The position numbers were made by a program, and so were the translations under genes. 64,000 nucleotides of DNA from Gremmenia infestans (lineage: Eukaryota; Ascomycota; Leotiomycetes; Helotiales; Hamatocanthoscyphaceae): contig JAFEVB010000022.1 in NCBI GenBank assembly GCA_032629725.1, positions 1,240,001 through 1,304,000 on the forward strand. Reading direction: 5' to 3'. A model generated the notes under the pieces. It made no database searches and had not been told where the DNA came from. It saw only the letters and a program-made list of their open reading frames with translations. Numbering within the stretch: the stretch's first letter is position 1; each line of letters begins with the position of its first letter. Shown here piece after piece: positions 1 through 11,670 of the stretch.

Positions 1-132
1 CCTTGTCTCGAAATCATGTTAATCTAAGCTGCATTTGTTTTCTTATGTAAAACCTTGACGGTTGGCAATGATATAAACTGAACCAAGTATTGAATAATAG
101 CATCCAATAAAGCCAAAATTGTCAAGTTAGAT

Positions 133-2032
133 ATGTCGCTCATGCTCTACTCAATCGTAGCTTTCGTAGCCGCAATTGGATTATATCGGTTACTCCAAGT
201 CGGGAAACGAGACTCACGTATGCCAAAGGGCCCTCCAACTCTCCCCATCCTCGGAAACTTTCATCAAATCCCGAATTCTGGCCTCTACCGACAGTTCGTT
301 AACCCCCCATCATAAAACTCGTCCCGAAACTAAGTGGTGCAGATTCCGAATATGGGCAAAAGAGTATGGCTCTGTTTTCTCCTTGAAATTCGGGCCTTCA
401 AATATTATTGTTCTCTGTGATAGAGAAGCCATTCATGAGCTTCTTGATAAGAATGGTAGCATATATTCTGATAGGCCGAATACCTATGTTGGGCAGTTAT
501 TGACAAAAGGCGATCATATTGCCATTCATCAAATGGACTCAATGTGGCGCGAGAAAAGAAAGATCATTGCTCACAACTTCTCACCAAAAGCGCTTGACGA
601 AAGGCACTTCCGTATCCAAGAGGCCGAGTATGTTTGATGCAAATGTACACTTTTTTATTGGATCTAATGAAACAATAGAGCAACGGTACTTCTGAATGAT
701 TTACTTCGAACGCCCGAGAACTTCTTCGATTGCATTAGGAGATACACAGCTTCTGTTGCAGCGACTCTGGTTTTTGGTCAAAGAGGGGCTACTTTCAAAT
801 CATTCTGGGCCCATGTGAGTCTAGAACCCTCCTTGACTCAATGCGATGCATGTGCTAAACGATACTAGGGAGTCTTTGATGTAATGAGTAAAGTATACAA
901 CCATATGTTCCAACTTACATTCTCAGCGTTACTAAATAATTCTTTCAGTGGACCGAAGCAATGGAAGCTGGTGCGAACCCCCCTGTGGACGAGTACCCTA
1001 TTCTCAAGCTCCTCCCAAAGCAAATTTGTTTCTGGAAACGCCGGGCCATCCAAGCCGGCGACGCCATGGACGCAACCTGGACGCGAGCTCGGAACATTGT
1101 CGATGACAGGCGCTCCAAAGGTGATAAGCGTGATTGTATTGTCGATCATTTGCTCGACGATTATAATGGAAAAGGCTTTCCAATGAGTCAACATGCGTTC
1201 AACAACCTGGTTGGGGAGCTGGTTGAAGGCGGAGCGGATACCACGGCTGCTCAGCTGTTGACTTTAGTTTTGGCATTTGCCAAGAATCCGGGGGTACAGA
1301 AGAAGGCCAGGAAAGAGATTGATCCATTGTGTGGGACAGAAAGAAGTCCTGTATGGACAGACTTTAAGAGCTTGCCGTACATCAATGCTATTGTCAAAGA
1401 AGGGATGAGGTGGCGGCCAGTGTATATGTTCACTTTTGACTTCGTGAAAGAGGGAATTCTAACACTCATATAGGGCAGTTACTGCTTTGCCACATCGCGC
1501 AAGGCAAGATGGTTATTATAAGGGCATGTTGATCCCAAAAGACTCTACAATATTCATCCCAACATGGGCAATCCACCATAGCGAGGAGATCTTCGAGGAT
1601 AACGAAGCCTTCAATCCTGACCGATTCCTAAATTTCCCGAAGTTGGCGAGCGAATATGCTGGGAGCGCGAATTGGGAGGAGCGAGATAAGTCCCTTTAAA
1701 GTCTGCACCATAGCTCAGCTAACATATATAGCGTACACCATTATGGCTACGGTGCTGGCAGAAGGGTTTGCCCCGGTATGCATCTTGCGGAGAGAAATAT
1801 GTGGCGCATTGCATCAAAGTTATTGTGGGCATTTGATATTGCTGAACCGCTTGATCCTTTGACTGGCAAAGTACTGCCTCTCGATCCTAATGCATATAAT
1901 CCTGGCATAACCCAGGCTCCTCTTCCTTTTAAAGTAAGGATAACGCCGCGTAGCAAAGCGCACGCGGCAGCGATTTCCAAGGAGTTGGACGGAGCACTAG
2001 ACTTCCTTTCGCCTTTTACCTCGAAGGAGTAG
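133..2032 (+). CDS. Cytochrome P450 monooxygenase (fungal OrdA/CYP64-like group)
   Basis: Heme-thiolate monooxygenase, probably ER-anchored, oxidising a small organic molecule with a reductase partner. I assemble seven exons (133-293, 343-627, 679-814, 869-892, 949-1421, 1474-1689, 1732-2032) giving about 531 aa, normal for the family. Visible marks: an N-terminal membrane anchor (residues 1-20) followed by the proline-rich PKGPPTLPILGN hinge, an I-helix GGADTT, the K-helix EGMR (ExxR), NPDRF, and the heme loop YGYGAGRRVCPG with the ligand Cys near residue 445. A Tyr stands where the consensus has Phe, as in many fungal P450s. It heads a group with a transporter, three SDRs and an ABM-like protein, which suggests one pathway. 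The subfamily is inferred from general resemblance; the substrate is unknown. Only 132 bases of promoter lie in the window. Confidence 0.9.
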
Positions 2033-2798
2033 TAGTGCATTAGTATTAAAATACTTGTTAGATAAATATAGCACTCTAAGCTTCGACTATACCTTCTTAG
2101 CTTTTTGTTGATATCCCATACATATATTTAAGAATATAAGTCTTATAAATTATGACATAGAAATACAAGTCGTCTAATATGATTCTATAATTAAACACAT
2201 TTACATATTAATTTAAAAGCTGTTATTGTTGGTATCACATATTGCACTTTGCTGGCCTGATGACATGTCTGTATTGGTTTCTTTCGCTGGTTCTGGTGGT
2301 TGGTTTCTAGGTGTCTAAGTCTACGTGTGGATGACACGGCGAAGCAGGTTAAGCCTCTGCATCGCTTAGTCATCGACGCTAAGGTCATGTGACCATATAT
2401 ATCTATGAATACCTATCCCGACAGTTATAAAGAATATTAAAATCTCTAAAACGTAAACTATTAAATATTCTTACTTCTATATTTCAGATTTAAGAGATCT
2501 TTTAAGAACTATGACAGCAAAGAATAAATTAGAATAATCGAAACTGTATAGAAAACGGGGAATTTTAGATGTAAAGATAGATATTAGACCAATTTTATGA
2601 CTTTCTATGGAGTATGAAGGTAGAATTTCCAGTAGAGAGATAAGATGATTTCGAAATTAAAGTTAAACCTATAGAAGACACATAATATTGAACTCCAAAT
2701 CCAGTCAGTCCATTTCTGCTCGTCATCTCTCAATGATTACCTTCAGTCCCCCAAAGCAACGTTAAAAGACAGATCCTTCGCCTTCACCATTCTACCGC
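2033..2798. other. AT-rich intergenic stretch between convergent genes
   Basis: This spacer lies between the 3' ends of the P450 and the transporter. It is strongly AT-rich, especially about 2400-2700, with no open frame that looks coding. It probably holds both 3' UTRs; I see no repeat copy or RNA gene. Confidence 0.6.
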
Positions 2799-4673
2799 CT
2801 AGTTATCTGATGTCTCCACATGAATACCCTTGTTGCTGTCCTCCTTCTCACCTCCAATTATTGGATCGTTGTCAATAACAAGACCCTCACCTTTTGCCTC
2901 CACAATCCCACGACCATCACTTGTCATGTGAAGAACAACTTTATCTCCAAACAACTCTCCAATTTCCTCCAAGGCAAGACCTTTAGTCTCGGGAATGAAG
3001 AAGTAGATGAGAATGGAGGAGACAATGGATACCGCAAACCAGATCATGTACATTTTCCACCCAATGTTCTTGAAGGCAACAGCAGCAGGGGCGGTGTATG
3101 TAATGGCTCCAAGAAAGTATGCAAAGAATGCGAGTCCGATACCTTTGGCTCGAATGTTGGTCGGGAAGATCTCGGACACGAATACAAATTGAGGAGGGTC
3201 GATGAAGAAGCTGTAGACAGAGATGAACAAAAAGATGAATAAAACACATGCCGCGTTGCCTCCTTTGCTCGTTGTGCCAACGTAAGTCTTCTGAAGGATT
3301 GCATTGACCAAGAGAACCACTGAAATCAGAGGATATCCAATAACTAGAATAAAGTGTTAGTCGAAAGTCACAGATGAAAGAATCTATATTACTTACGGAG
3401 TTGTCGACGTCGTCCTATTCTATCAACGAACGCAGCGCCAGAGAAGTTAAAGAAGGCTGCAACGGTGACGTAGATGCCGTACATGAGAAGTGGCATTGGT
3501 CCTTTGAGGCCGAGAGAGGAGTATATGATGACTTGGAAAGTCGTGATTCCCAGGCACCCGGTCGATTGTGTTGCAAACATTATAAAAAGGGCGAGAAGAG
3601 ATCTTTTCCTCCACGAAGGCTTGGTAAACATGGCAATGTATCCACCTTCTGTCTCTTTGTCTGCCTCGACTTGTTTGACAATTTGAATGTACTCCGCATG
3701 TGCAGCGACATCGTCAACATCTGTAGGGTCGTGGTGGATCTTTTTAATAATGGCCCATGCCTCCTCGTTCCGATTTACCAGGCTTAAAAATCGTGGAGAT
3801 TCGGGCATCCAGTATATTCCACAGAGCAGTACCATGGGAGCGAAGCATGAAATGGCTAGAGGTAGGCGCCATTGTACACTGACATCTTTCGCAAAATAAG
3901 CGGCATAACCTACCCAGGCAGAACTAGAAGGAATTTAGCAGATGTTTCTCGTTATAATCTTACATCACTTACGTAACATAGCCTGAAACCAGTCCTGAAG
4001 CCGTGAGACCTGTCAAAAGTCCCCTTCTTCGCGGTGGCGCAACCTCGGATATGTAAAGGGGCGACATTGCAAAGCACTGCCCGAGTCCAATTCCTTGAAC
4101 AAAGCGAAATACGATGAACATAGGAACGTTGACAGATCCTGCAACAAGTGCTCCACCAACGAGAGCAATGACTAACCCAAGGGTGAAGGACTTTTTGCGG
4201 CCCAGATAGTCGCCAGTCCACTAGAGAAATGGGATGTCAGCAGATGCCTGCTAAAGGTAGGAGAAAGTGTGGGATTTAGTTCGTTGCTTGTGAGACAGTC
4301 TTGATTGGTAATTTGAAACAAGCTAGAAGAAGGAATTTGGAGGAATTCAACAGGTGTTGTTCTTGAATCATCCTTACCCCTTGAAGAATAGCACCAATAC
4401 CAGCTCCTCCGGCAAATAAAGCGCTCATTGCTCCAATAACACTGGCGGTATATTCGCTGGTCGCTAAAGAAGATAAAGTTAGTGAGTGCAAAATCAATAT
4501 ACATATTTAGGGCAGTCTAGGTGGAGCATTAGAGACTTACGATCAAGTTCAAAGCTGGTATAGAAGCCGGCCTGTCCAATTGTGGTTGCAAATATGGCAT
4601 ATGCATATGCATAAGTGTAGCTGCCTAATGCCACAAAAGCCACGATGGCTATGTTGAAGGATGTTAGAGCCAT
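2799..4673 (-). CDS. MFS sugar-type transporter
   Basis: Plasma-membrane symporter of the sugar-porter branch of the major facilitator superfamily. Five exons, read on the minus strand (4541-4673, 4378-4463, 3973-4220, 3397-3923, 2799-3343), give 512 aa and about 12 membrane segments. Family motifs in order: ALGSYTYAYAYAIFATTIGQ in helix 1, GDYLGRKKS in the first loop, PESPRF before the central loop, DRIGRRRQ, and the terminal PETKGLALEEIGELF. The start at 4673 is chosen because MALTSFNIAIVAFVALGSY matches the usual N-terminus; a longer reading to 4757 has no family support. It lies between the P450 (convergent) and an SDR (divergent, shared 1-kb promoter). The substrate could be a sugar, quinate or another small polyol-like compound; transport in the cluster pathway is inferred. 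Confidence 0.88.
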
Positions 4674-5655
4674 GTTTGTAATGCTGGACCAAAATATCTG
4701 ATATTTTCCAACCCAGGAGAGTTTGACAATAAACACAGAAGAAAGTGACGAGGTCAAGGGTTATATATCTTTTTTGATATCCTTAGACTTACACTACCTA
4801 GATGGTATACTCACTAAGGGATAATGTGTTTCTCAATGCACGGTACTTCTTACCAAACGCTTCTCATTAGTCCAGGAATACTCGTATCAATTCCATTGCG
4901 CCTGGACATCTTTGGCTACCTCGCAATGACTAGAATTTAAAGCATCCAATTATAAATTTTATACAGCTTCAAGCGAGAATCAAACCAACCTAAAAGAAAC
5001 ACGTTATCACTTTTAGTGAAAAGATGTGAGGACCCGATCTCACGGTCCCTGTGGAGATCGCCCGAAAAAGATGTGGGGCATCCGGGGAATAATGTATGTC
5101 GTGGGGAACGCGGGGAAGTTGGGGCAACGTGGGTCACCGACACTACCTCGTGCCAACAGCCGCCACACAACTTACTATCCAGGTAGTTAATTTTGTAGCT
5201 GTAATTATCATTAGCCCCGAAAAAATCTGCTGTCCGAATGCAGTTGCACTAGTCGATTTTCGCTTAAACCTGAATCTAGACGGACGGTCTATATATATCA
5301 AGGGGTAGATCCACCGAGCGACCAAAAGTCAGCAGGTGGCCATGATACTGTCGGCCAAACTACTTTACATTTACTCAACTCCGAAATCTAGAAAATATAA
5401 TCAGTTTCTCGGACGCCTCAAGTCGCTACTATCACTCATGCTAGCACATGATGGATTATATAGGCATGATGAACCCTCCTGGTGGTTTGTGGAATTGTTC
5501 TTCGGCAATTCGGTTATAGTACATCCCATTTCCCCTCCCGATTCTTTACACATATATCGCACACATCATAATATATAACTTTTACCTCTTATGCTACCAT
5601 CAAGCTTCTATTTTATCATCTCTGTGACGTTCGTATTCCAGCAGCCTAAGCAATA
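4674..5655. other. Divergent promoter region of the MFS and first SDR genes
   Basis: Almost 1 kb with no convincing coding frame between two divergent genes. It carries one copy of the CGCCCGAA element (5059-5066) found in other promoters of this cluster, and TATA-like runs about 5287-5300 and 5453-5460 upstream of the SDR. Confidence 0.5.
5059..5066 (+). promoter_or_regulatory. CGCCCGAA element, copy 1
   Basis: The 8-mer CGCCCGAA in the MFS/SDR divergent promoter. The same core occurs upstream of the SDR genes starting at 7064 and 10532. A shared regulator site is an inference; CCG triplets are typical half-sites of Zn2Cys6 regulators. Confidence 0.35.
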
Positions 5656-6525
5656 ATGGTCACACTCAAAGACAAAGTCATTTGTGTTACCGGTGCTGCT
5701 TCAGGCATTGGTTTAGCCACAGCAAAAGTCCTATTTGCACAAGGGGCCAAATTATCCTTATTGGATCTTCGCAAAGAATCTCTCGAAACGGCCGTCAATG
5801 AAATACTTGGGGACTCCACTGAGCGTGATCGGATTATCTTTACGGCGGTAGATATTCGTCTCAGTGAGCAAGTCGACGCATGGGTTGCGAAGACAGTGAA
5901 GCATTTTGGAGGTTTGGATGGTGCAGCCAATGTAGCTGGAGCGATTGGGAAACATTACGGGGTCCATGATATTACTCAACTTTCGAACGAGGAGTGGGAT
6001 TTCATACAGGGGACCAACCTAACAGGCACCTTTTATTGCTTGCGTGCGCAACTCAAAATGATAAAAGACGGCGGCAGTATTGTGAATACCTCAAGTGTCA
6101 CCGGCCTTGAGGGTCATGGCAAGAATGGAGCATATTCTGCAAGCAAGCACGGAGTCATTGGATTGACCAAAAGTGCGGCCAAGGAGGTTGGCAGCAGGGG
6201 TATAAGGGTGAACTCTATCGCACCGTAAGTTCTCATGCATTTCAGAGTCTTGATATTCAGTACCACCTGTCACTAAATCCTCATTTCTCGTACCATTGCT
6301 CCCTTACATTATACTGACAAAACGAGCAGAGGTGTCATTAATACTCCGATGATTGCTTCCTTCGGCGCAGTAGAATCAGGAAAGCTAGATGTATTTCAAC
6401 GGGTGCCCCTAGCCAGGGTATGTGAGCCAGAAGAGGTTGGAAACCTTTTTGCCTTCCTACTGAGTGATGCATCGAAATACATTACAGGTTCGACTTATAG
6501 AATTGATGGCGGCATGTGCGGTTGA
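5656..6525 (+). CDS. Short-chain dehydrogenase/reductase (cluster SDR 1)
   Basis: NAD(P)-dependent oxidoreductase of the classical SDR family. Two exons (5656-6224, 6330-6525) encode 254 aa. The cofactor motif TGAASGIG is at residues 12-19, the structural motif is ANVAG near 91-95, the catalytic serine lies in the NTSS stretch near 146-147, and the YSASK motif puts Tyr at 160 and Lys at 164. The C-terminus IDGGMCG is standard. Asp at the end of beta-2 (LLDLR, about residue 37) points to NAD rather than NADP, as known for the family. It resembles the SDR at 9544-10532 across the LDGAANVAG and LRAQL...GGSIVN segments, so the two are probably paralogues. It is divergent from the transporter. The redox step in the pathway cannot be assigned. 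Confidence 0.92.
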
Positions 6526-7063
6526 AGATGGGAAGATGCAGATTCTTGTTGTTGGTGGTTAGGAAACAAGTTGAATATATCACTGTTAAAAAAATTGTTA
6601 CATAAATGGTGAATTTGATCAAGCTATTAATTTTTGGTTGTGGGTATTACGTTGAAATATTATCTGAAGTAATCAAGGGCAAGATATGATCAACAGATTG
6701 AACCTTCTGGAGCTTATGTGAACTTTCAACTGGTGTAAAGTAAGCTACTTGATGGTAAAGATGCTGATAGATTTCTGATCTGGAATTTGGATGGTTGGTA
6801 ATTCAAATTGGAATTTGGGGAAATTGTGCGCCCGAAGGGTGAATTCCAAAAGGCGCGAAATCAACCCGCGGCATAATATAACACTAAATGTATCCTCATA
6901 AGCTGCTACTCTTGCAAGCGTTCAAATTCAAAGTTCTCTTCATATATAACATTCAATATATAAAAAGGCCACGAATCTTTTGCACAAGGTGTTTCAGTCT
7001 TTGCTAGACCAACTGCTTACTTAAAACCCTCGTACTTCAGGAGAAACACGGAAACTCTTAATC
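6526..7063. promoter_or_regulatory. Promoter region of SDR 2
   Basis: This 538-bp spacer holds the 3' end of SDR 1 and the promoter of SDR 2. It carries the cluster element TGCGCCCGAAG at 6827-6837 and a TATA box (TATAAAA, 6959-6965) about 100 bp before the start codon. No coding frame is seen. Confidence 0.5.
6827..6837 (+). promoter_or_regulatory. TGCGCCCGAAG element, copy 2
   Basis: An 11-mer identical, and identically oriented relative to its gene, to the one upstream of SDR 3 (10744-10754, minus strand). It lies about 230 bp before the SDR 2 start. Confidence 0.45.
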
Positions 7064-7938
7064 ATGTCCCATTTACCTTTATCGGGCAAGATTGCCTTGG
7101 TAACAGGCGCTTCATCCGGAATGGGCCGCGCTATTTCACTGGCACTGGCAAAGGAAGGCGCCAAGCTAGTCTGTTGTGATCTGAGAGAGCTGCCCAATCC
7201 AGAGGGTTATGAAGCAGATATCAAGCGAGCCACTCAGGACCTGATTATCAACAAGGGGGGGGAGGCCGTTTTCCAGCTCGTGGATATTTCTATCCCGAGT
7301 CAGATTGAAACAGCAGTTGCCAAAGCAATCGAGGTAGGGTTCCATATTATGCCCCCTGGAATCTCATGCTAATACATAAGAAGAAATTCAGACGCCTAGA
7401 TATTCTCATAAACTGCGCCGGTTATTGGGCCCCTTTTAGAGAATTTGTCGACGAAGACGATGAATTATGGGGCAAAATGGTTGCCGTGAATACTTTGGGC
7501 ACGGCAAAGGCATCTAGACTTGCAATTCGCCAATTTCTCAAACAAGAGGTGGACGAGAAATGGGGGAGTCGGGGTCGCATAGTAAACATCTCCTCTTGTG
7601 CTGGACATATTGCATTTGCCGGAGAGGTTGCTTATTCGGCAACTAAAGCTTCGATTAATCATATGACCCGGGCTGGAGCAATCGATCATGCAAAAGATTC
7701 CATCAATATCAATTGCGTTGCTCCAGGAGCAGTTCAGACTGGCATGGCTCGTGCGAATTTTGAGAATGTGGATATAATAAAGGTTATGAGAAACGCTACC
7801 CCATGGCCAAGAACAGGATTTGCCGAAGACATTGCTGGTGCTGTCATGTTCTTCTGTTTGCCCCAGTCTCAGTGGGTCACAGGGCAATTATTGGCCGTTG
7901 ATGGAGGAATGACTCTTGGTGTTCCGGCGCCATCTTGA
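7064..7938 (+). CDS. Short-chain dehydrogenase/reductase (cluster SDR 2)
   Basis: Classical SDR of 275 aa from two exons (7064-7333, 7381-7938). The acceptor after the TAAG at 7377-7380 is chosen because it restores the continuous reading AIEKKFRRLDILIN; the AG further on would break the frame. Motifs: TGASSGMG at 14-21, NCAG near 101-104, serine at 161-162, YSATK with Tyr 175 and Lys 179, and DGG near the C-terminus. It is more distant from SDR 1 and SDR 3 than they are from each other, with an insertion of charged residues (EVDEKWGSRG) before beta-5. It lies in the same orientation as SDR 1 and the ABM-like gene, with its own TATA box. Function is probably alcohol/ketone interconversion on the cluster intermediate; the substrate is unknown. 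Confidence 0.92.
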
Positions 7939-8437
7939 GTTTCTTGAGTGGAGCCTGATGTTTGTCTTTACAATTAGGTGTGAAATCATGAACATCTACT
8001 TCTAAAGTCCCAAAATTCTCCCACACGTGTTAACCTTCATGTAAAAAATGATTCAAAGCCTTCTTTACTTGACCTCTGATTTCCGCCAACACCAACCTAA
8101 CACCAAGCCGGCAGATCCGAAAACTCTCCCGGTAAGTAATCAAGTGCCATCCAATACCCGAAGATCTTCTCTCGGGAGTTTGCACGAACGAGGAAACCAC
8201 ATTTGGTTTCGGGCCAATTCAGCAGTTTAATGAAACGATGGGAAAATAACCCGTCAATGCCCCTATTACAGAATTTGAACATCCTCAGTCGACCCCGATC
8301 GCTTAGCGAGGCCGCCGAGGCGGAACATCTTTTGAATACCTACTTGTGAGAACCTTCCAGTGTTTCGTTTATAGAAGCGTCAAAAATTCAATAAGATACT
8401 CAAAGCCTACTTGTCACTATTATGGTAACAATCGAAA
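7939..8437. other. Spacer before the ABM-like gene
   Basis: About 500 bp of intergenic DNA with GCCCGAA-related sequence (TTCGGGCC near 8208-8215) and no believable gene. The 60-aa frames here have no features. Confidence 0.45.
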
Positions 8438-9238
8438 ATGAGCCAAACATATTCGAATATGAGTCCACAACCATTCTATGTAATTGCAAGAATAGTTGGA
8501 GCTAAAGATTCATTCAAAAGCGTAATATAACCCCCAATATAACCCCCACTACTTGAAGACATTCTTCTTACAAATAAACAAATAGTGGAAAGAGATTCTT
8601 GTACCTCTTTGCGAAGTCTCTTTAACAGATATTCAAGGCATATCGTACTATTGGGGCAGAGACTTAGACGGCGAACCGGACTCCCTTTGGGGCCTAGAAG
8701 GATATACTGAGAAAGATGGTTTCTACACCGGCCACCCATCTTCCGATGTTTTCAAAACTCAAATGGAGCGTGTGGAGTCAGAGTGGATGCTAGGTGGTGG
8801 TTACGATCTTCACCACTACAATCTGGTGGGAGGCTGGCTCAAAAGACACGGTGACCCTCAGGCAGATTCGAAAACCTCGCATGTAGCGGTAATACATATC
8901 TTTACCCAACACGGTAGGCGGGATCAAGTAACCGAGCAACTGGAATCCCTTGCAAAATTAGCTCTTGAAAAGGAGCCAACCGTCTCGAGCTTTGGGGTTT
9001 TGAAAGAGCTAAACGATGAGAGTCTTGTAACAGTCTGGCTTAGGTACGCTCATAATGCTGCCACCGCTGTTTTCACATCACTAACAAATCTTGAAGGACA
9101 CCAAATTCTGAGGATGTTGCAGCATACTATGATTCAAAAGCTTGGGGAACACTTATCGATGGGTTGAAGACGGTCGGAGTTGTTGAGCGGATGGAACTGC
9201 ACCAGTCGAAGACATTTAATGGGCATCTCGAGAAATGA
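8438..9238 (+). CDS. Protein with two ABM-like (dimeric alpha-beta barrel) halves
   Basis: Three exons (8438-8521, 8586-9043, 9097-9238) encode about 227 aa. A second in-frame ATG at 8459 would give 220 aa. The middle exon alone hides both ends: the first 64-bp intron follows DSFKS, and a 53-bp intron splits VWLR from TPNSEDVAAYYDSK. Each half reads like a small antibiotic-biosynthesis-monooxygenase/EthD-type barrel. The first starts FYVIARIVGAKDSF and contains SYYWGRD...LWGLEGYTEKDGFYTGH. The second starts HVAVIHIFTQHGRRDQV and contains SFGVLKE...LVTVWLR. Such proteins are known as cofactor-free monooxygenases, isomerases or decarboxylases of quinols and polyketide-like rings. The family call comes from this pattern, not a search. 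Its place between SDRs supports a role in the same pathway. Confidence 0.75.
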
Positions 9239-9543
9239 ATTAGAATAACAAATGAAAGTTCTAGTAGACAAATTAAGCAAGGACTTTTTCTTGAATTCTC
9301 TATAAAATTTGAAGGTGCGATCGAGCAAATTGGAGTTGGCACATCTCTCGGGCACTTTGCAGTGCAATTTACACGTTTGTTATACTATAGATCTGAGATG
9401 AGCAAGTAAAAAATCAAGGTTTGAAAGTCGCCCGGATTCATAATAAGTGGTAGAATTGGCTGTCAAACTAGCTATGTTTCGCACTTAAATAAGAAGCAAA
9501 CAGACCGCTAAATGTCTAGCTGTCCCTATAACACAAGACTGTG
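9239..9543. other. Short spacer between convergent genes
   Basis: 305 bp between the 3' ends of the ABM-like gene and SDR 3. AT-rich; nothing recognisable beyond UTR sequence. Confidence 0.5.
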
Positions 9544-10532
9544 TTAATTTGCGGAACGACCAGCATTATAGCCACCATCCACCACCCAAGATGCTAGATA
9601 AATATTAGCAATGACAATTCAGAAAGCCATGTTCTCAACTTACCTCCAGTAACAAACGATGCCTCGTCACTCAGCATAAAACACAATACATTTGCAATCT
9701 CCTCAGCAGAACCCATGCGCCCCAAAAGAGTACTACCACCCATAGCATCAGCGCTGAATAACCCTTTTTCTTCTCCATCCCGGAAAATCTTGGTGTCAGT
9801 CGGGCCTCTGAAATCTCGTTAATGACCAGCTACTTAATAACATTCGAACGAGCACCTACGGTAAGATAGCATTGATCCGAACGCCAGCCTTTCCAAATTC
9901 TCCGGCAGCCGACTCGGTCAAACCAATAACCGCAAATTTGCTAGTTGAGTATGCCGCACTATGCGGTAGGCCATGCAACCCTGAGGTACTGGATACATTG
10001 ACTATCGAGCCTCCTGGTTTGGTGAGTTTGGCTAGCTGGGCACGCATGCAATGCATCACGCCGTTAACATTGATGCCCATGGTGAAATCCCAATCTTTTT
10101 GTACCTGTTATATGCGTATCAATTTATCTTATACATTGAAAAGACACTGGATTGATCCTACAATGGTTTCAACGGTAGTATCACCATCTCCGCCAGCAAC
10201 ACCCGCGACATTCGCCGCACCGTCGAGCTTTCCAAATTCGGTGTACGTATCTTCGATCCAGCGATTCACATCTTCAATGACCCTTACGTCCACCTTTCGA
10301 GTGGTGATTCTGGTCTCATGTGCCTCACCTAAGGTATTTTAGGTAAGTAGCTGGGGAAAAGCGAATTGCAAATATACATACATAGCTTCTTGGTTCTTTC
10401 AAGACCGACGACATCAACATCGCTGATTGCAATACCAGCAGCACCTAGTTCGGCCAATCGTACAGTAGTAGCCTGCCCAATTCCAGATGCTGCTCCTGTG
10501 ACCGTATAGACTTTCCCTTTTATTCCCCTCAT
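9544..10532 (-). CDS. Short-chain dehydrogenase/reductase (cluster SDR 3)
   Basis: Classical SDR, 258 aa, from five exons on the minus strand (10382-10532, 10162-10328, 9860-10104, 9644-9807, 9544-9593). Motifs: TGAASGIG at 12-19, ANVAG at about 89-93, VNVSS near 141-145, YSTSK with Tyr 158 and Lys 162, and the terminal WVVDGGYNAG. It shares GAANVAG, MRAQL, GGSIVN, AVIGLTESAA and the exon boundary just before the PG of the substrate loop with SDR 1, so a duplication is likely. It has four introns where SDR 1 has one. It is the only cluster gene besides the transporter on the minus strand. Its promoter carries TGCGCCCGAAG in the same relative orientation as SDR 2. Substrate unknown. Confidence 0.92.
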
Positions 10533-11670
10533 TCTGCGAGCTTGAGATTGGAAGTGATACAGTTGTCGCGGTCAATTGTTCGAGTTTAAGTTCGATCACA
10601 ATATTGTATTAGAGTGAAAGAAGAGTGGTAATCATCCGTGACGTTTATGAGTCCGATAGATAGATTATGCGTTCCTGCATAGGTTGTGTTTGAAACCGAA
10701 GAGTGTCTACAAAATCCGAATTCGGTGTATATATCCGGTCAATCTTCGGGCGCATACCATCTCTCTCCTTTCGGGCCCGTTCGGGTGTAGCGGAAATCTA
10801 GCAGTGCCCCTGGAATCACACCGTTCTATTATTCTGTTCTCTATATTGCAGTGTCTGAGATGAATAATTAGCTGTACGGTAATATGATGTATCGTTAGAG
10901 CTAACTATAGCAAATCGGCTTTATATTCGATACTCATCTAACACTCGTCATTTTGAAGTTATATCTGCATAGAGTACTTTATTCTGTAATCCATTGGATA
11001 ATCAATATCTTGTTGCGTAATTCGATACGGGGACCACCAAAAGATGTTCTATACCCGCATAGCTCACGGCTATTACACTATTCCATCTTCCCACAGCAGG
11101 ACTTCCGCATCAACTTCGGCCTCATCGTTAGAAGTTCACAGTATGCTAGCGGTCCTTCAAGTTATTAACAAATGTAAGAGGATGTTGCATTGAAATCAGT
11201 GCTTAATAAAGCTTCTTTCTTTCTCTTGCACCTGTTTCTGCACTTCCAACTGATATACTCCACCTCTCTCTCTCTATTGAATACCTCGGTTAGACTGGCT
11301 AACCCCGTCTACCTACGGTTCTACTTTCCTCCATCTACACCTTTCCAACACTATTCATTCTCTGCCAACTTTATGCATAACCAAACCTTGAATCTTTGTT
11401 GCACGTCGTAGCGCTAAGAAAGATATCAAAAATCGGGATTAACGCTAAGGAATCCTAGGTGCTAAGGTTGGGAATGTTAACGTTAAGTGTAAAGATAGGC
11501 TCGACAGTTCCCTATCATCACCGCATATTGTAGTACCGACTTAATACTATACAAAAGGAGCATAGAGATTTCCCAATGTCCTGTTAAACCATCAGGGCTA
11601 AGTAATCCCAATGTTTTGAAAAGACCGATATCCCAACCGCCCCCCAAATACGTACAATACCCATCCCCGA
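10533..11670. other. Intergenic region at the right border of the cluster
   Basis: About 1.1 kb: the SDR 3 promoter to about 10.8 kb, with three TTCGGG-type motifs between 10744 and 10785, then sequence with no gene I can support. The short frames at 10953-11411 lack start context, introns or family resemblance. Confidence 0.5.
10744..10754 (-). promoter_or_regulatory. TGCGCCCGAAG element, copy 3
   Basis: Minus-strand 11-mer identical to the one in the SDR 2 promoter, about 215 bp before the SDR 3 start. Two more TTCGGG cores follow within 35 bp. Confidence 0.45.
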
